Part shown: piece by piece, positions 8,393 to 17,285 of the stretch
How the letters are laid out: each line of letters starts with the position of its first letter
How positions within the stretch are numbered: position 1 is the first letter of the stretch
DNA from: MWBV01 sp964447315
GTDB lineage: Archaea; Nanobdellota; Nanobdellia; Pacearchaeales; GW2011-AR1
Reading direction: 5' to 3'
Assembly: GCA_964447315.1 (NCBI GenBank)
Contig: CAYURQ010000003.1
Location: 1-64,000, forward strand
Length of the DNA: 64,000 nt
Notes under the pieces: model-generated
The model's database searches: none
Seen by the model: the letters and a program-made list of their open reading frames with translations, nothing else
Told to the model about the DNA's origin: nothing
Made by a program: the position numbers and the translations under genes

Positions 8393-9371
8393 TTATTTTT
8401 TAGAAGAAGATTTTTTATGCGTTGTTTTTGAATGCGAATGACTTGCTTTCTTTTTTAATTCAGGAACTACTTTTGTGAATGATTCTTCAATCATTTCCAT
8501 TTCTTTTTTAATTCCTTGAATATCTTTTCCATAATTTCCTATTTTATCTAATATTGAGATTTGTAATTTATCAATTATTGATTCCATTCTTTTTATTCTT
8601 TCATTGTTATTTGATATTTTTGTTTCAGCTAAATTTGCAAATTCTGCAAATTGTTCAACTTGTTTTTCAATTTTTTTAATTTTTTCAGAAAATACTTGTT
8701 CTGAGATTTCAATTATTGTATCTGTTGAACTTGATTGTCCAGGATAGGGTTGTTGAGCATACTGTTCTTGTCCATACTGTTCTTGAGGATAATATTCTTG
8801 TCCATACTGTTCTTGAGGATAGGGTTGTTGAGCATNNNNNNNNNNNNNNNNNNNNNNNNNNNNNNNNNNNNNNNNNNNNNNNNNNNNNNNNNNNNNNNNN
8901 NNNNNNNNNNNNNNNNNNNNNNNNNNNNNNNNNNNACTGTTCTTGTCCATACTGTTCTTGAGGATAGGGTTGTTGAGCATACTGTTCTTGTCCATACTGT
9001 TCTTGAGGATAGGGTTGTTGAGCATACTGTTCTTGAGGATATTCTTCTTGAACTTGTTGGTTTTGTATATTTTGAGAGGGGTCTTGATAAGAAGCAGGAT
9101 CTCCTGGTAATCCAGGAACTTGTCCTTGATTATAATTTTGCTCTTGCAGGGGTTGTTCTTGAGTCATTGGTTTATAGAAATTATTTTGTTGTTGCTGTTG
9201 AGGCATTTGATTTTCAAAATCTTCTGCTGAAACAGCACTTCTTATTTTTTCTTGATTAAATGCATTATTTATTTCTTTTGGATTAAAACCCTGTTCTTGA
9301 AGTTTCATACTCATTTCTGGTTCACTTAACCCTTGATTTCTCATTTCTTTTATTTGGTCTAACATTCCCAT
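8393..9371 (-). CDS. Gln/Tyr/Pro-repeat coiled-coil protein (interrupted by assembly gap)
   Basis: The N-terminus (MGMLDQIKEMRNQGLSEPEM) forms a short helical QG.S..E(I/M) module. It is followed by a Q-rich linker and a tandem repeat of the type YPQEQYGQEQYAQQP. After the 100-N gap the same repeat continues in another frame into EISEQVFSEKIKKIEKQVEQ, a coiled coil and a basic Ser/Lys/His tail. The frame change across the gap reflects the arbitrary gap size, so I read this as one gene of unknown true length. A cytoplasmic scaffold associated with the divergent FlaI-like ATPase is plausible, similar in position to archaellum FlaC/D/E, but this is not demonstrated. Confidence 0.7.
8741..9040. 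repeat. 45-bp tandem repeat spanning the assembly gap
   Basis: The plus-strand unit starts actgttcttgtccatactgt and ends agggttgttgagcat (45 bp). One full and one variant unit are visible left of the gap and about two full units plus a partial to the right. On the minus strand it encodes 15-residue YPQEQYGQEQYAQQP units. Copy number is unresolved. Confidence 0.9.
8836..8935. other. Assembly gap (100 N)
   Basis: Exactly 100 N, the conventional placeholder for unknown length, inside the 45-bp repeat. The repeat most likely caused the assembly break. Confidence 0.98.
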
Positions 9372-9417
9372 TTTATATAAGAGTTTTTTTATGTTTTTTA
9401 ATTTTTCTAATTTTTAT

Positions 9418-9744
9418 TTAATTTTCCTCATCTTTTTTAAAAAGAGGTTGGAACATTTTTGCTTGTTTTTGAAGTATTTCTAAATCATCTTTTTTAGCAA
9501 ATTTAGAAAATTCTTCTGATGCTGTTTCTAAAAAAGATTTTAATCTTTCTAATTGTTGTTTTAGAATTTCTAAATCTTTTTTTATTTCAAGAGTATCTTC
9601 TTTAAATTCTTCTTTAAATTCAATTAAATTCTCTCCTATCAGCATTGTACGATCTTTTAGAATTCTTTGTTTTTCTTCTAAATCACGAATTTTTGTATTT
9701 AATTCTGTAAAATAAGGGTCTTCCTGGTATGTCTCTTCTGCCAT
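9418..9744 (-). CDS. Small coiled-coil protein next to the pilus ATPase
   Basis: 108 residues, acidic and almost entirely heptad-like helix (ELNTKIRDLEEKQRIL ... LEILKQQLERLKSFLETASE). No signal peptide or membrane helix, so it is predicted cytoplasmic. It is first in a minus-strand pair with the Gln-repeat coiled-coil protein and divergent from the FlaI-like ATPase. By position it could play a FlaC/FlaE-like adaptor part, but no family motif confirms this. Confidence 0.7.
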   Translation of the reverse strand: MAEETYQEDPYFTELNTKIRDLEEKQRILKDRTMLIGENLIEFKEEFKEDTLEIKKDLEILKQQLERLKSFLETASEEFSKFAKKDDLEILQKQAKMFQPLFKKDEEN

Positions 9745-9800
9745 ATTTAAACTATGTTTGAATGGTTTAAATTTGTTTGTATATTAATTATATAAAAATT

Positions 9801-9807
9801 CTTAAAC
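9801..9807 (+). promoter_or_regulatory. TATA-like element for the FlaI-like ATPase
   Basis: CTTAAAC centred about 25 bp before the ATG at 9828. It supports that ATG over an upstream in-frame ATG at 9777. Confidence 0.45.
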
Positions 9808-9827
9808 TAAGTTTTCTTTATTTTTTT

Positions 9828-12116
9828 ATGCAATTTACAGAAACTGATAAATTATACTCTTATGAAGTTAAAAAAGAGTCTGGAGAAGATGTTCTTTATA
9901 TTAATTATTTTGGAGCTCCATTTGTTCCTAGTATTTCTGAATATTCTGAGGTAATGGAAAAAACAATTGATAGTTTAATTGAAAATCCTCATGTTTCTAG
10001 ATTTGTTTTTGTTCAGCAAAAAAATTATAATTATGATTTCAAGGAAACCTCTTATTTATTGGAGGTTGCTCAACTTTATATTTATTTGATTAAACAAGAA
10101 AATGCTCTTTCTCATGATAAACTTGTTGGTGGTCATGAGGAGTTTTTTTCTAAAAGGTATAATGAGATTTTTTCTTTTTTGTTTTTATTGAAAAAAGATC
10201 CTTTATCAGCACATGAAGAATTAAAAAAAATTATTATTGAAAATAAAATATTTTTAGAGAAATTAAGTTCAGATAAACAGGGAGACCAGAAAAATTATTT
10301 GAATTTCTTAGGAAAAATACTTAGTTTATTTGAAAAAACAAAAATTTATCGTGATTCTAGAAGATTTATTCAAGGATATCAAAAAGGAAACAGGGATATT
10401 TATCATAATTTATTTCAACCAGATGTAATTCCTAATTTTACTTTTACTAGATTAGTTTCTGATTTACCAAGGGATGCAGAGATTGTTGATCAATATGAGA
10501 TAAATAATGGAGATTATGATGTTTCTCAAGTTACAATTCTTAAAACAGAAAATGATTCTAAATTATTATATCATTTAATTGCTCCTGAGAATTCTTTAAA
10601 AGAAGACCATAGTATTTTAATTAATCTTGCAAGGACAGTTTTAATTGATCACCAGCCAAAAGCAGAAGAATTTACTGATACTGAAAGAATAAGACAGGTT
10701 TTTTTTAATATTTCAAGAGATTTATTAAGAGACTTAAGTGAAACAAAAGGGATTAAATTAAATTATAATGATTTAAATAAACTTGCTACTATTCTTGTTA
10801 GACATACTATTGGATTTGGATTAATAGAAGTTTTATTGCAAGATAAAAATTTACAAGATATTTCTTTGAATGCCCCTATACCTATGACTCCTGTTTTTGT
10901 TAGACATCAAAAACATGATGAGTGCACTTCTAATATTTTGCCAAGTCAAGAAGATGCTGATTCATGGGCTGCTAAATTTAGAATGCTTTCTGGAAGGCCT
11001 TTAGATGAAGCAAATCCTATTTTAGACACTCAATTAGAGATTGGTAATTTACGTTCAAGAATTGCGATTATTCAAGAACCTTTAAGCCCAGATGGTTTAG
11101 CTTATTCTATTAGAAGACATAGAGAAAGTCCTTGGACTTTGCCTTTATTTATTCAAAATAAAATGATTAATCCTTTTGCAGCTGGACTTTTAAGTTTTTT
11201 AATTGATGGTTCTAGAACAATGCTTGTTGCTGGAACAAGAAGTTCAGGTAAGACCTCTCTTTTAGGAAGTTTAATGCTTGAAATTATTCCTAAGTTTAGA
11301 ATAATTGTTATTGAGGATTCTTTGGAATTGCCAGTGGAATCAATACGTAAATTAAAATATAATATTTTGAGGATGAAAGTTAGAAGTTCTTTACTTAAAA
11401 CCTCAACAGAGGTTTCTGCTGATGATGGTATTAGAGCTAGTTTAAGATTGGGTGATAGTTGTTTAATCCTTGGAGAAGTAAGAAGTGTTGAGGCAAAAGC
11501 TCTTTATGAGGCAATGAGGGTTGGGGCTTTGGCAAATGTAGTAGCAGGTACAATTCATGGTGCTAGCCCTTATGGGATTTTTGATAGGGTTGTTAATGAT
11601 TTAGGTGTTCCAGCAACTTCTTTTAAAGCAACTGATATTATTTCTGTTGCAAATCCAATTAAATCTCCTGATGGATTGCATTCTTGGAGAAGATTGGTTC
11701 AAATATCTGAAGTAAGAAAACATTGGAAAGAAGATCCTTTACTTGAAAAAGGATTTGTTGATTTAATGAAATATAATGTTGAAAAAGATGAACTTGAAGT
11801 AAGTGATGATTTAATGAATGGAGACTCAGAAATATTAAAAGGTATTGCTTCTAATGTAAAAGGATGGGCTGGAAATTGGGACGCTATTTATGATAATATT
11901 TTGCTTAGGGCTAAGATAAAAAAAGAACTTTTAGATACTGCTATTAAAACAAAGGATATGGATTTAATTGAAGCTGAATTTAATACTTTATCTAATCATG
12001 CTTTTCATGAAATTTCAGATGAAGTAATTGAAGAAGTTGGGCTTCCTTTATCTAAGAGGGTTTTTCCTGAATGGCAGAAATGGTTGAACAAAGAAATAAA
12101 GAAAAGGAATATTTAA
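9828..12116 (+). CDS. Type IV pilus/archaellum-like assembly ATPase (FlaI/GspE/VirB11 superfamily)
   Basis: 762 residues from the preferred ATG at 9828. The C-terminal half holds the secretion ATPase core: an arginine-finger-bearing N2 region (LGNLRSRIAIIQEPLSP region), Walker A AGTRSSGKTSLL (~residue 468), Asp box (VIEDSLELP), Walker B CLILGEVRS and the His box TIHGASPYGIFDRVV. This is the single ATPase expected to power a FlaJ/TadC-type platform, encoded at 14215. The ~300-residue N-terminal part and ~120-residue C-terminal extension are larger than in archaellum FlaI. Acts at the cytoplasmic face of the membrane. Confidence 0.93.
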   Translation: MQFTETDKLYSYEVKKESGEDVLYINYFGAPFVPSISEYSEVMEKTIDSLIENPHVSRFVFVQQKNYNYDFKETSYLLEVAQLYIYLIKQENALSHDKLVGGHEEFFSKRYNEIFSFLFLLKKDPLSAHEELKKIIIENKIFLEKLSSDKQGDQKNYLNFLGKILSLFEKTKIYRDSRRFIQGYQKGNRDIYHNLFQPDVIPNFTFTRLVSDLPRDAEIVDQYEINNGDYDVSQVTILKTENDSKLLYHLIAPENSLKEDHSILINLARTVLIDHQPKAEEFTDTERIRQVFFNISRDLLRDLSETKGIKLNYNDLNKLATILVRHTIGFGLIEVLLQDKNLQDISLNAPIPMTPVFVRHQKHDECTSNILPSQEDADSWAAKFRMLSGRPLDEANPILDTQLEIGNLRSRIAIIQEPLSPDGLAYSIRRHRESPWTLPLFIQNKMINPFAAGLLSFLIDGSRTMLVAGTRSSGKTSLLGSLMLEIIPKFRIIVIEDSLELPVESIRKLKYNILRMKVRSSLLKTSTEVSADDGIRASLRLGDSCLILGEVRSVEAKALYEAMRVGALANVVAGTIHGASPYGIFDRVVNDLGVPATSFKATDIISVANPIKSPDGLHSWRRLVQISEVRKHWKEDPLLEKGFVDLMKYNVEKDELEVSDDLMNGDSEILKGIASNVKGWAGNWDAIYDNILLRAKIKKELLDTAIKTKDMDLIEAEFNTLSNHAFHEISDEVIEEVGLPLSKRVFPEWQKWLNKEIKKRNI

Positions 12117-12117
12117 G
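12111..12117 (+). promoter_or_regulatory. TATA-like element inside the end of the ATPase gene
   Basis: ATTTAAG overlaps the ATPase stop and is centred about 27 bp before the ATG at 12141; this favours 12141 as the next start. Confidence 0.35.
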
Positions 12118-12140
12118 TATTGATTTTTCTTTATTTTTTA

Positions 12141-12758
12141 ATGTATCTTGGAATTGACTTTGAAGTATTTTTAGTTTCATATGCTAGTTTTGGTGGAAGT
12201 GGTGTTGGAAATATTCTTGCAAAAATGGAGCAAGCAGGAGTTTTTCAATACTTGTTACCTGGATTGATTATCTTTGCATTGGTTTATACTGTTTTGAGTT
12301 TTATTAAAGTATTTAGAAATAGGGCAATAATTTCTGTTATTGCTTTAACAACAAGTCTTTTAGCTTTGCAATTTGATCTTGTTGGATTGTGTTTTGCAGA
12401 AATATTTCCTAGACTTGGAATTGCTCTTTCAATTTTATTGATAATTATTATTTTAGGAGGAGTTTTCTTTGAACCTAAAGATGGAGAAAGCAAATGGATT
12501 AAAGTTGTTTTAACAATAATTACTATTGGAGCTATCATTTTTGTTTTGATTGGTTCTTTGGAGTGTATGGGATTTAGAGGAATAGGTTTTTTAGGAGGAG
12601 GATTTACTGTTTTTTATAATTTGAATTGGGCAAGAATTATAGGAATACTTTTAGTTGTAGGGGTATTTTTCTGGATAATAAAAACTACAAATTCCAGAGA
12701 AGGTGGTTCTGGAAGAAGTGGAGGGTGGCATAGACCTTCAAGAGCAGTTAGCCATTAA
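12141..12758 (+). CDS. Multi-TM membrane protein, pilus-region paralogue C
   Basis: 205 residues. Closely matches the protein at 7826: SYASFGGSGVGNIL, FQYLLPGLIIFALVYTVLS, SLLALQFDL, FAEIFPRLGIALSILL and WIIKTTNS, with a C-terminal Gly/Arg/Ser tail ending RAVSH. About five membrane helices. Directly follows the pilus ATPase, which ties this family to the pilus machine. It faces the glycosyltransferase gene, whose stop is 1 bp away. Function unknown; no homologue with a known activity is recognised. Start chosen at the ATG with a TATA at leaderless spacing; an upstream TTG at 12120 is less likely. Confidence 0.75.
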   Translation: MYLGIDFEVFLVSYASFGGSGVGNILAKMEQAGVFQYLLPGLIIFALVYTVLSFIKVFRNRAIISVIALTTSLLALQFDLVGLCFAEIFPRLGIALSILLIIIILGGVFFEPKDGESKWIKVVLTIITIGAIIFVLIGSLECMGFRGIGFLGGGFTVFYNLNWARIIGILLVVGVFFWIIKTTNSREGGSGRSGGWHRPSRAVSH

Positions 12759-12759
12759 T

Positions 12760-14085
12760 TTATTTTAATAATTTATTATAAGAATTAATTTGATTTTCAA
12801 TCATCTTTTCAAAAGAGTAATTATTTTTCACATATTCTTTTCCTTTTTTAACAATTTCATCATATTTTTCTGTATTGTCATGCTTTAGGATTTCATTCAT
12901 TGTTTCTGCAATCCCTTTTCCATATCTTTTTTTAGGGTCAATTCCTAAACCAATTCCTTTTTCTATATATAAATCTTTTAATGCAGGTGTTGCAGTCATT
13001 ACTGGAATTCTTCCATAATCTAATGCTTCACTTGCTGTTAATGAGAAACTTTCAGCATAGCTTGGAATTAAAACATAATCTGCCCATTTGTAATGTTTTT
13101 CTAATTCTTTTTTATCAGAAATCCATCCTGTAAAAATAACTTTTGAAAGCATTTTTTCTAAATCACTTGGAGGCTTATCTTTTAAATGATTTTTTAGTGT
13201 TTTTTTTAATTTTCTTTTATATTGTTCGACAATTTTTCCTTGTTTATCTCCTCCAACTAATTTTATTTCTGCATCTGGATTTTCCTGTAAAATATAAGGT
13301 ATTGAATCAATTAGCTCATCAATTCCTTTTTCTTTTGAAAATCTTCCTACAAAGAGCATTCTTTTTTTCTTTGGTCTTGGAGAGTATTTTTCTTCTGATA
13401 TTTTTATTCCGTTTGGAATTACTTTGTGCTTATGTTTATTTTCTTGAGCTTTGTATTCTTTTATAAGATTGTTCATGTAACTTTCATTCATGTGTTGAAT
13501 TGAATCTCCTAAAGTCATTATTTTTTCTTGCCTATGTATTGCAGAACCCCAGAAATTTTCTCCAAATTTGGTGGGATTATTTAATATATTATTTTTTAAT
13601 AAATAATTAAGTGCATTAAATTCATCTTTATTTTCTTCTGATTTTGCATTTTCATATTGTGATAAAAATTCTTGTTTAACGCTTGAATGAGCAGTATTTA
13701 CTATTTTAGGTTTTTTTTGTTTTGATTTTATTTTTTCTAAGTTTTCAATAATTCCATAGTGAGGAATTCCATGAACATGTATTATGTCATATTCTTTCAG
13801 TCTTTCTTCTAAATTTTCGTGACTTATTTCCTGAGTTTTTTTTACTTTTCCTTTTTTATCATGCATATTTAGTCTTGAATCTAGTGGCTTAGAGATATAT
13901 TTTTTGTTTCCTTTTTCATCTTCTCCAACTTTTTTTATTAAATATTCTGTTAATAAAGTATCTGAAGAAAATTCAGGATGCTTATTTATTCCTTCTGTTA
14001 AATAATTTATAACTGTTCCTACTCCTCCACCAAGGGCATTTTCATTAACAATATTTAAAACCTTTTTTTCACCTTGTTCAACCAT
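12760..14085 (-). CDS. GT4-family glycosyltransferase
   Basis: 441 residues with the GT-B fold pattern of family 4. The N-terminal acceptor domain starts VLNIVNENALGGGVGTV. The C-terminal donor domain has RMLFVGRFSKEKGIDELI and the motif PSYAESFSLTASEALDYG, whose two glutamates correspond to the EX7E nucleotide-sugar site. No membrane helix. It sits as a single minus-strand gene between the ATPase/multi-TM pair and the platform gene, so glycosylation of pilins or surface proteins is a reasonable inference. Sugar and acceptor cannot be told from sequence. Confidence 0.88.
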   Translation of the reverse strand: MVEQGEKKVLNIVNENALGGGVGTVINYLTEGINKHPEFSSDTLLTEYLIKKVGEDEKGNKKYISKPLDSRLNMHDKKGKVKKTQEISHENLEERLKEYDIIHVHGIPHYGIIENLEKIKSKQKKPKIVNTAHSSVKQEFLSQYENAKSEENKDEFNALNYLLKNNILNNPTKFGENFWGSAIHRQEKIMTLGDSIQHMNESYMNNLIKEYKAQENKHKHKVIPNGIKISEEKYSPRPKKKRMLFVGRFSKEKGIDELIDSIPYILQENPDAEIKLVGGDKQGKIVEQYKRKLKKTLKNHLKDKPPSDLEKMLSKVIFTGWISDKKELEKHYKWADYVLIPSYAESFSLTASEALDYGRIPVMTATPALKDLYIEKGIGLGIDPKKRYGKGIAETMNEILKHDNTEKYDEIVKKGKEYVKNNYSFEKMIENQINSYNKLLK

Positions 14086-14214
14086 TATTTTATTAACTTT
14101 TTTTATTATAAAAATTTATCTGGTATTGAATATTCTTTTTGTTGTTTTTTCTAAAGGTTTATTAATTAATTTTTATTGTTTATTTTAGGTAAAAATATAA
14201 GAAAGAGGTGTTTT

Positions 14215-16404
14215 ATGTCTGATAATAGAAAACCTACTGTAAATGAAATTTTAAGAAAATATGGAGGAAAGCTTGAAAGTCAGATTAGAAGTTCTGATTT
14301 GCAAGTAAGTAAAAGACGCAATAGTGATAGTAGAGATTACATTAGATTTAAACAGGAAAAAAGTCCGGAATTAAACAGATATGAAAGGCTTTGTAAGAGT
14401 GCTGGAAGTTTTGTTAAATTAAAAGTTTCTGAAAAAGATGCTAAAAAAGCTAAGAAATTTTTAGATATTGCTCATTTAGATATTGAACCTTGGCAGGCTG
14501 TTTCTTTTGGTGTTATGAGTTTTTTAGGAATTTTTTTAATTGGTTTGATGATTTCTTTAAGTATTGCTTTATTAAACCCAAATGGTTTTGAGGCATTTCC
14601 AACTTTTTTATTTATTTTAATTACTCTTTTAGGAGTTTTTTTATTTTATTTTATTAATGGATATCCCGAGAGAATTGCAAATAAATGGAGATTAAAAGCT
14701 TCAAGTCAAATGGTTCCTGCAATACTTTATATTGTTGTTTATATGAGGCATACTTCTAATTTAGAAAAAGCAGTTGAGTTTGCATCAGAACATTTAGATT
14801 ATCCTTTGGCATTGGATTTTAAAAAAGTTTTTTATGATGTAGCTCTTGGAAAATTTCCAACAATAAAAGAAAGTTTAGATAATTATTTAGAAAGGTGGAG
14901 AGATTATTCCACTGAGTTTATTGAAGCATTTCATTTAATTGAAAGTAGTTTATTTGAACCAGATAATGCTAGAAGAATTTCTACTTTAGAAAAATCATTG
15001 CAAGTTGTTTTGGATGGAGTTTATGATAAAATGCTTAAATTTAGTCATGGTGTTAAAGCCCCTTTAACAAATGTTTATATGTTGGCTATTATGCTTCCTA
15101 TTTTAGGAATCGCCCTTATTCCTTTAGCTTCTGCAATGGTTGGAGGAGGATTAAGAGCCTCGCATATTTTTATTTTGTATAATTTGATAATTCCATTTAT
15201 TTCTTTTTTTATGATGGATAAAATTATGTTTTTAAGGCCTGGTGGATACGGTGAAACAAATCTTCTTGAAAGAAATCCTCTTTATGGACAATTTAAGAAT
15301 AAATCTGCTTTTATTGCAGCTGCATTTATTGCAATTCCTCTTATTTTGATTGGATTAATGCCTTTTATTTTTCAATTCACTGGACTTCCAGAAATTTTGG
15401 ATTTACAACAAGATTATACTTTTGCAGAAATGGGTTTTAGCTTATTTGGAGATGCTAAGTTTTTTGATTTTAAATTAGATGGGGATAAAATAAAAGGTCC
15501 TTTTGGAGCAGGAGCTTTATTTTTAGGCTTGCTAATTCCTTTAGGTGTTTCTTTGTTTTTTTCAATTGCATATCGCGATAAAACAGTTAATTTAATTAAA
15601 GAAAGGAAAAAAACAAAACAGCTTGAAAAAGAATTTAATAATTCTTTATTTCAATTAGGAAATAGATTAGGGAATGGGGTTCCTCCTGAACTTGTTTTTG
15701 GAAAAGTTGCTGAATCTTCAAAAGGATTAGTTACTGGAGAATTTTTTAGAAAAGTTAATTATAATGTTGCTAATTTGGGAATGAGTGTTGAAAAAGCAAT
15801 TTTTGATCCTAAACGTGGGGCACTTATTTATTATCCTAGTAATTTAATTTCAACAAGTATGAGGATTTTAGTTGAGGCTTCTAAAAAAGGTCTTAAAATA
15901 GCGGCTATTAGTTTAATGAGTATCTCAGAATATGTCAAGAATTTACAAAAAATTACTGCTCGTTTGAAAGATTTGTTGGCTGAGATATCTGCTGAAATGA
16001 AAAGCAATATGACTTTTTTAGCGCCATTGCTTTCTGGAATTGTTGTGGGTTTGGCTTTAATGATTACAAGTATTTTAAACAAATTAGATTTGGCTAATCT
16101 TGCAGGAGAGAGCTCTGAATTTTTGGGGGGAAATATGGATACATTAACTGAATTATTTAGAGTAAAAGATATGATTCCTCCTTATTATTTGCAAATTGCT
16201 ATTGGAATTTATTTAATTCAAATGATATTTATTTTAACTAGAACTTTGGTAACTGTTGATTCAGGCCAAGACAAACTTTCAACATTCCATTCAATTGCAT
16301 TGAACTTAAAAAAAGGAATGACTTTTTATTTTATAACTGCATTATTTGCAACAGTTGCAATGTTTGTATTATCTAACTTTGTTCTTAGGGATTTAGGAGG
16401 TTAG
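14215..16404 (+). CDS. Type IV pilus/archaellum platform membrane protein (FlaJ/TadC-like)
   Basis: 729 residues. Cytoplasmic N-terminus, then two T2SSF-like units, each with membrane helices around a helical cytoplasmic domain: first pair LGIFLIGLMISLSIALL and FLFILITLLGVFLFYF, central helices around YMLAIMLPILGIALIPLAS and FIAAAFIAIPLILIGLMP, and the last group FLAPLLSGIVVGLALMITS to FYFITALFATVAMFVLS. This is the integral-membrane partner of the ATPase at 9828. The start at 14215 has GAGGTG just upstream; an earlier in-frame start at 14176 is less likely. First gene of the run of pilin-like ORFs. Confidence 0.9.
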   Translation: MSDNRKPTVNEILRKYGGKLESQIRSSDLQVSKRRNSDSRDYIRFKQEKSPELNRYERLCKSAGSFVKLKVSEKDAKKAKKFLDIAHLDIEPWQAVSFGVMSFLGIFLIGLMISLSIALLNPNGFEAFPTFLFILITLLGVFLFYFINGYPERIANKWRLKASSQMVPAILYIVVYMRHTSNLEKAVEFASEHLDYPLALDFKKVFYDVALGKFPTIKESLDNYLERWRDYSTEFIEAFHLIESSLFEPDNARRISTLEKSLQVVLDGVYDKMLKFSHGVKAPLTNVYMLAIMLPILGIALIPLASAMVGGGLRASHIFILYNLIIPFISFFMMDKIMFLRPGGYGETNLLERNPLYGQFKNKSAFIAAAFIAIPLILIGLMPFIFQFTGLPEILDLQQDYTFAEMGFSLFGDAKFFDFKLDGDKIKGPFGAGALFLGLLIPLGVSLFFSIAYRDKTVNLIKERKKTKQLEKEFNNSLFQLGNRLGNGVPPELVFGKVAESSKGLVTGEFFRKVNYNVANLGMSVEKAIFDPKRGALIYYPSNLISTSMRILVEASKKGLKIAAISLMSISEYVKNLQKITARLKDLLAEISAEMKSNMTFLAPLLSGIVVGLALMITSILNKLDLANLAGESSEFLGGNMDTLTELFRVKDMIPPYYLQIAIGIYLIQMIFILTRTLVTVDSGQDKLSTFHSIALNLKKGMTFYFITALFATVAMFVLSNFVLRDLGG

Positions 16405-16441
16405 GTAATTTTATAAATTTATAAAATTTGGTATATTTAAT

Positions 16442-16612
16442 ATGAAAATGAAAAAGAGTGTGAAAAGTAAAAAAGCAATTGCCACAGAGTATTTACCTTG
16501 GATAATAATTGCTATTTTAGTTTTAGTTATAGTTTTTTTTGCAATTAATAAATACTCTCAAGAAGGAAGTGGTTTTATTGATACAATTAAAAATTTATTT
16601 AGGAGGAGTTAA
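16442..16612 (+). CDS. Small pilin-like protein with class III signal peptide
   Basis: 56 residues: basic leader MKMKKSVKSKK, then AIATEYLPW and a hydrophobic helix (IIIAILVLVIVFFA). KK-A followed by a Glu five residues in is the prepilin peptidase pattern (K/R-[A/G] then hydrophobic helix). The mature protein would be little more than the N-terminal assembly helix plus about 20 residues, so it may be a minor or initiating pilin. It starts 37 bp after the platform gene. Confidence 0.7.
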   Translation: MKMKKSVKSKKAIATEYLPWIIIAILVLVIVFFAINKYSQEGSGFIDTIKNLFRRS

Positions 16613-16774
16613 ATGGAATTAAGCATAGGAACTGTGATTAAGATTATCTTGGGCCTTCTTGTTGTTGCTGCTGTTGCATATGGACTTTATCATTTTTTTA
16701 GTAACAATATCTCGGGATCTTTTAGTAATTTGGGATTGAATGACACTATTAAGATTTTCTTTCCTTTACTGTAA
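16613..16774 (+). CDS. Small single-TM protein in pilin cluster
   Basis: 53 residues, MELSIGTVIKIILGLLVVAAVAYG type hydrophobic N-terminus followed by FFSNNISGSFSNLGLNDT. It lacks the basic KK/KR leader, so it is not an obvious prepilin-peptidase substrate, though the helix resembles a mature pilin N-terminus. AGGAGGAG, located in the last codons of the previous gene, is a strong Shine-Dalgarno for its ATG, which directly follows the upstream stop codon. Confidence 0.65.
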   Translation: MELSIGTVIKIILGLLVVAAVAYGLYHFFSNNISGSFSNLGLNDTIKIFFPLL

Positions 16775-16787
16775 AATAAAAATTAAA

Positions 16788-17285
16788 ATGAGAACAATAA
16801 AGAATAAAAAAGGTTTTTTGTTAGCAACAGAGACTTTGAAAATTATAATTTCTGTAATATGTATTGGATTTTTAATTTATTTTTTAAGTATGATTTATTT
16901 TTCTAAATCTGGAATTCAGAAAAAAATTGATGCAGAAGGAAATTTAGAAAGAATTCAAGAAATAATTGATGCATTAAAAGTAGGAGAATCAGAAAAACAA
17001 GGTATTGGAAATCCTAGTGGATGGCATATTTTTAGTTTTGTTTCTGGAACAAAACCAAATTCTTGTGCTGGACAAAGTTGTTTATGTATATGTCCAAATG
17101 CCATTGATATTAATGGAAAATTTGATAGGCAAGTTAAAAAATGCGATAGTAAAGGAGTATGTAATGGGATAAGGGGATTAAAAACTAATGGAGATTTAGA
17201 TATAACAATAATGGGGGGTAATTCCTTGGTTTTTCTTGAAATAAGTAAAACTCCTAATGGAATTTATATTATTCAGAGAATATGA
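16788..17285 (+). CDS. Pilin-like protein with class III signal peptide
   Basis: 165 residues from the ATG at 16788: leader MRTIKNKKG, then FLLATETLKIIISVICIGFL as membrane/assembly helix with the typical Glu near position +5/6. The exported part has a Cys cluster (CAGQSCLCICP ... CDSKGVC), likely disulfide-bonded, and a short beta-rich end. An earlier in-frame ATG at 16740 overlaps the preceding gene and would disrupt the leader, so it was rejected. It overlaps the next small ORF by ATGA. Confidence 0.75.
   Translation: MRTIKNKKGFLLATETLKIIISVICIGFLIYFLSMIYFSKSGIQKKIDAEGNLERIQEIIDALKVGESEKQGIGNPSGWHIFSFVSGTKPNSCAGQSCLCICPNAIDINGKFDRQVKKCDSKGVCNGIRGLKTNGDLDITIMGGNSLVFLEISKTPNGIYIIQRI

Noticed and set aside
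8741..9040. CRISPR array
   Set aside because: Units are contiguous, in coding frame and without unique spacers; no cas genes in the window.
8709..9259. Plus-strand ORFs across the N gap and 45-bp repeat
   Set aside because: They are antisense products of the repeat and run through Ns; the minus-strand reading has a coherent N-terminus, repeat and coiled coil.
16740..16787. Longer N-terminus for the pilin-like protein at 16788
   Set aside because: It overlaps the previous ORF in another frame and would place a hydrophobic segment before the KK-G leader, unlike all neighbours.
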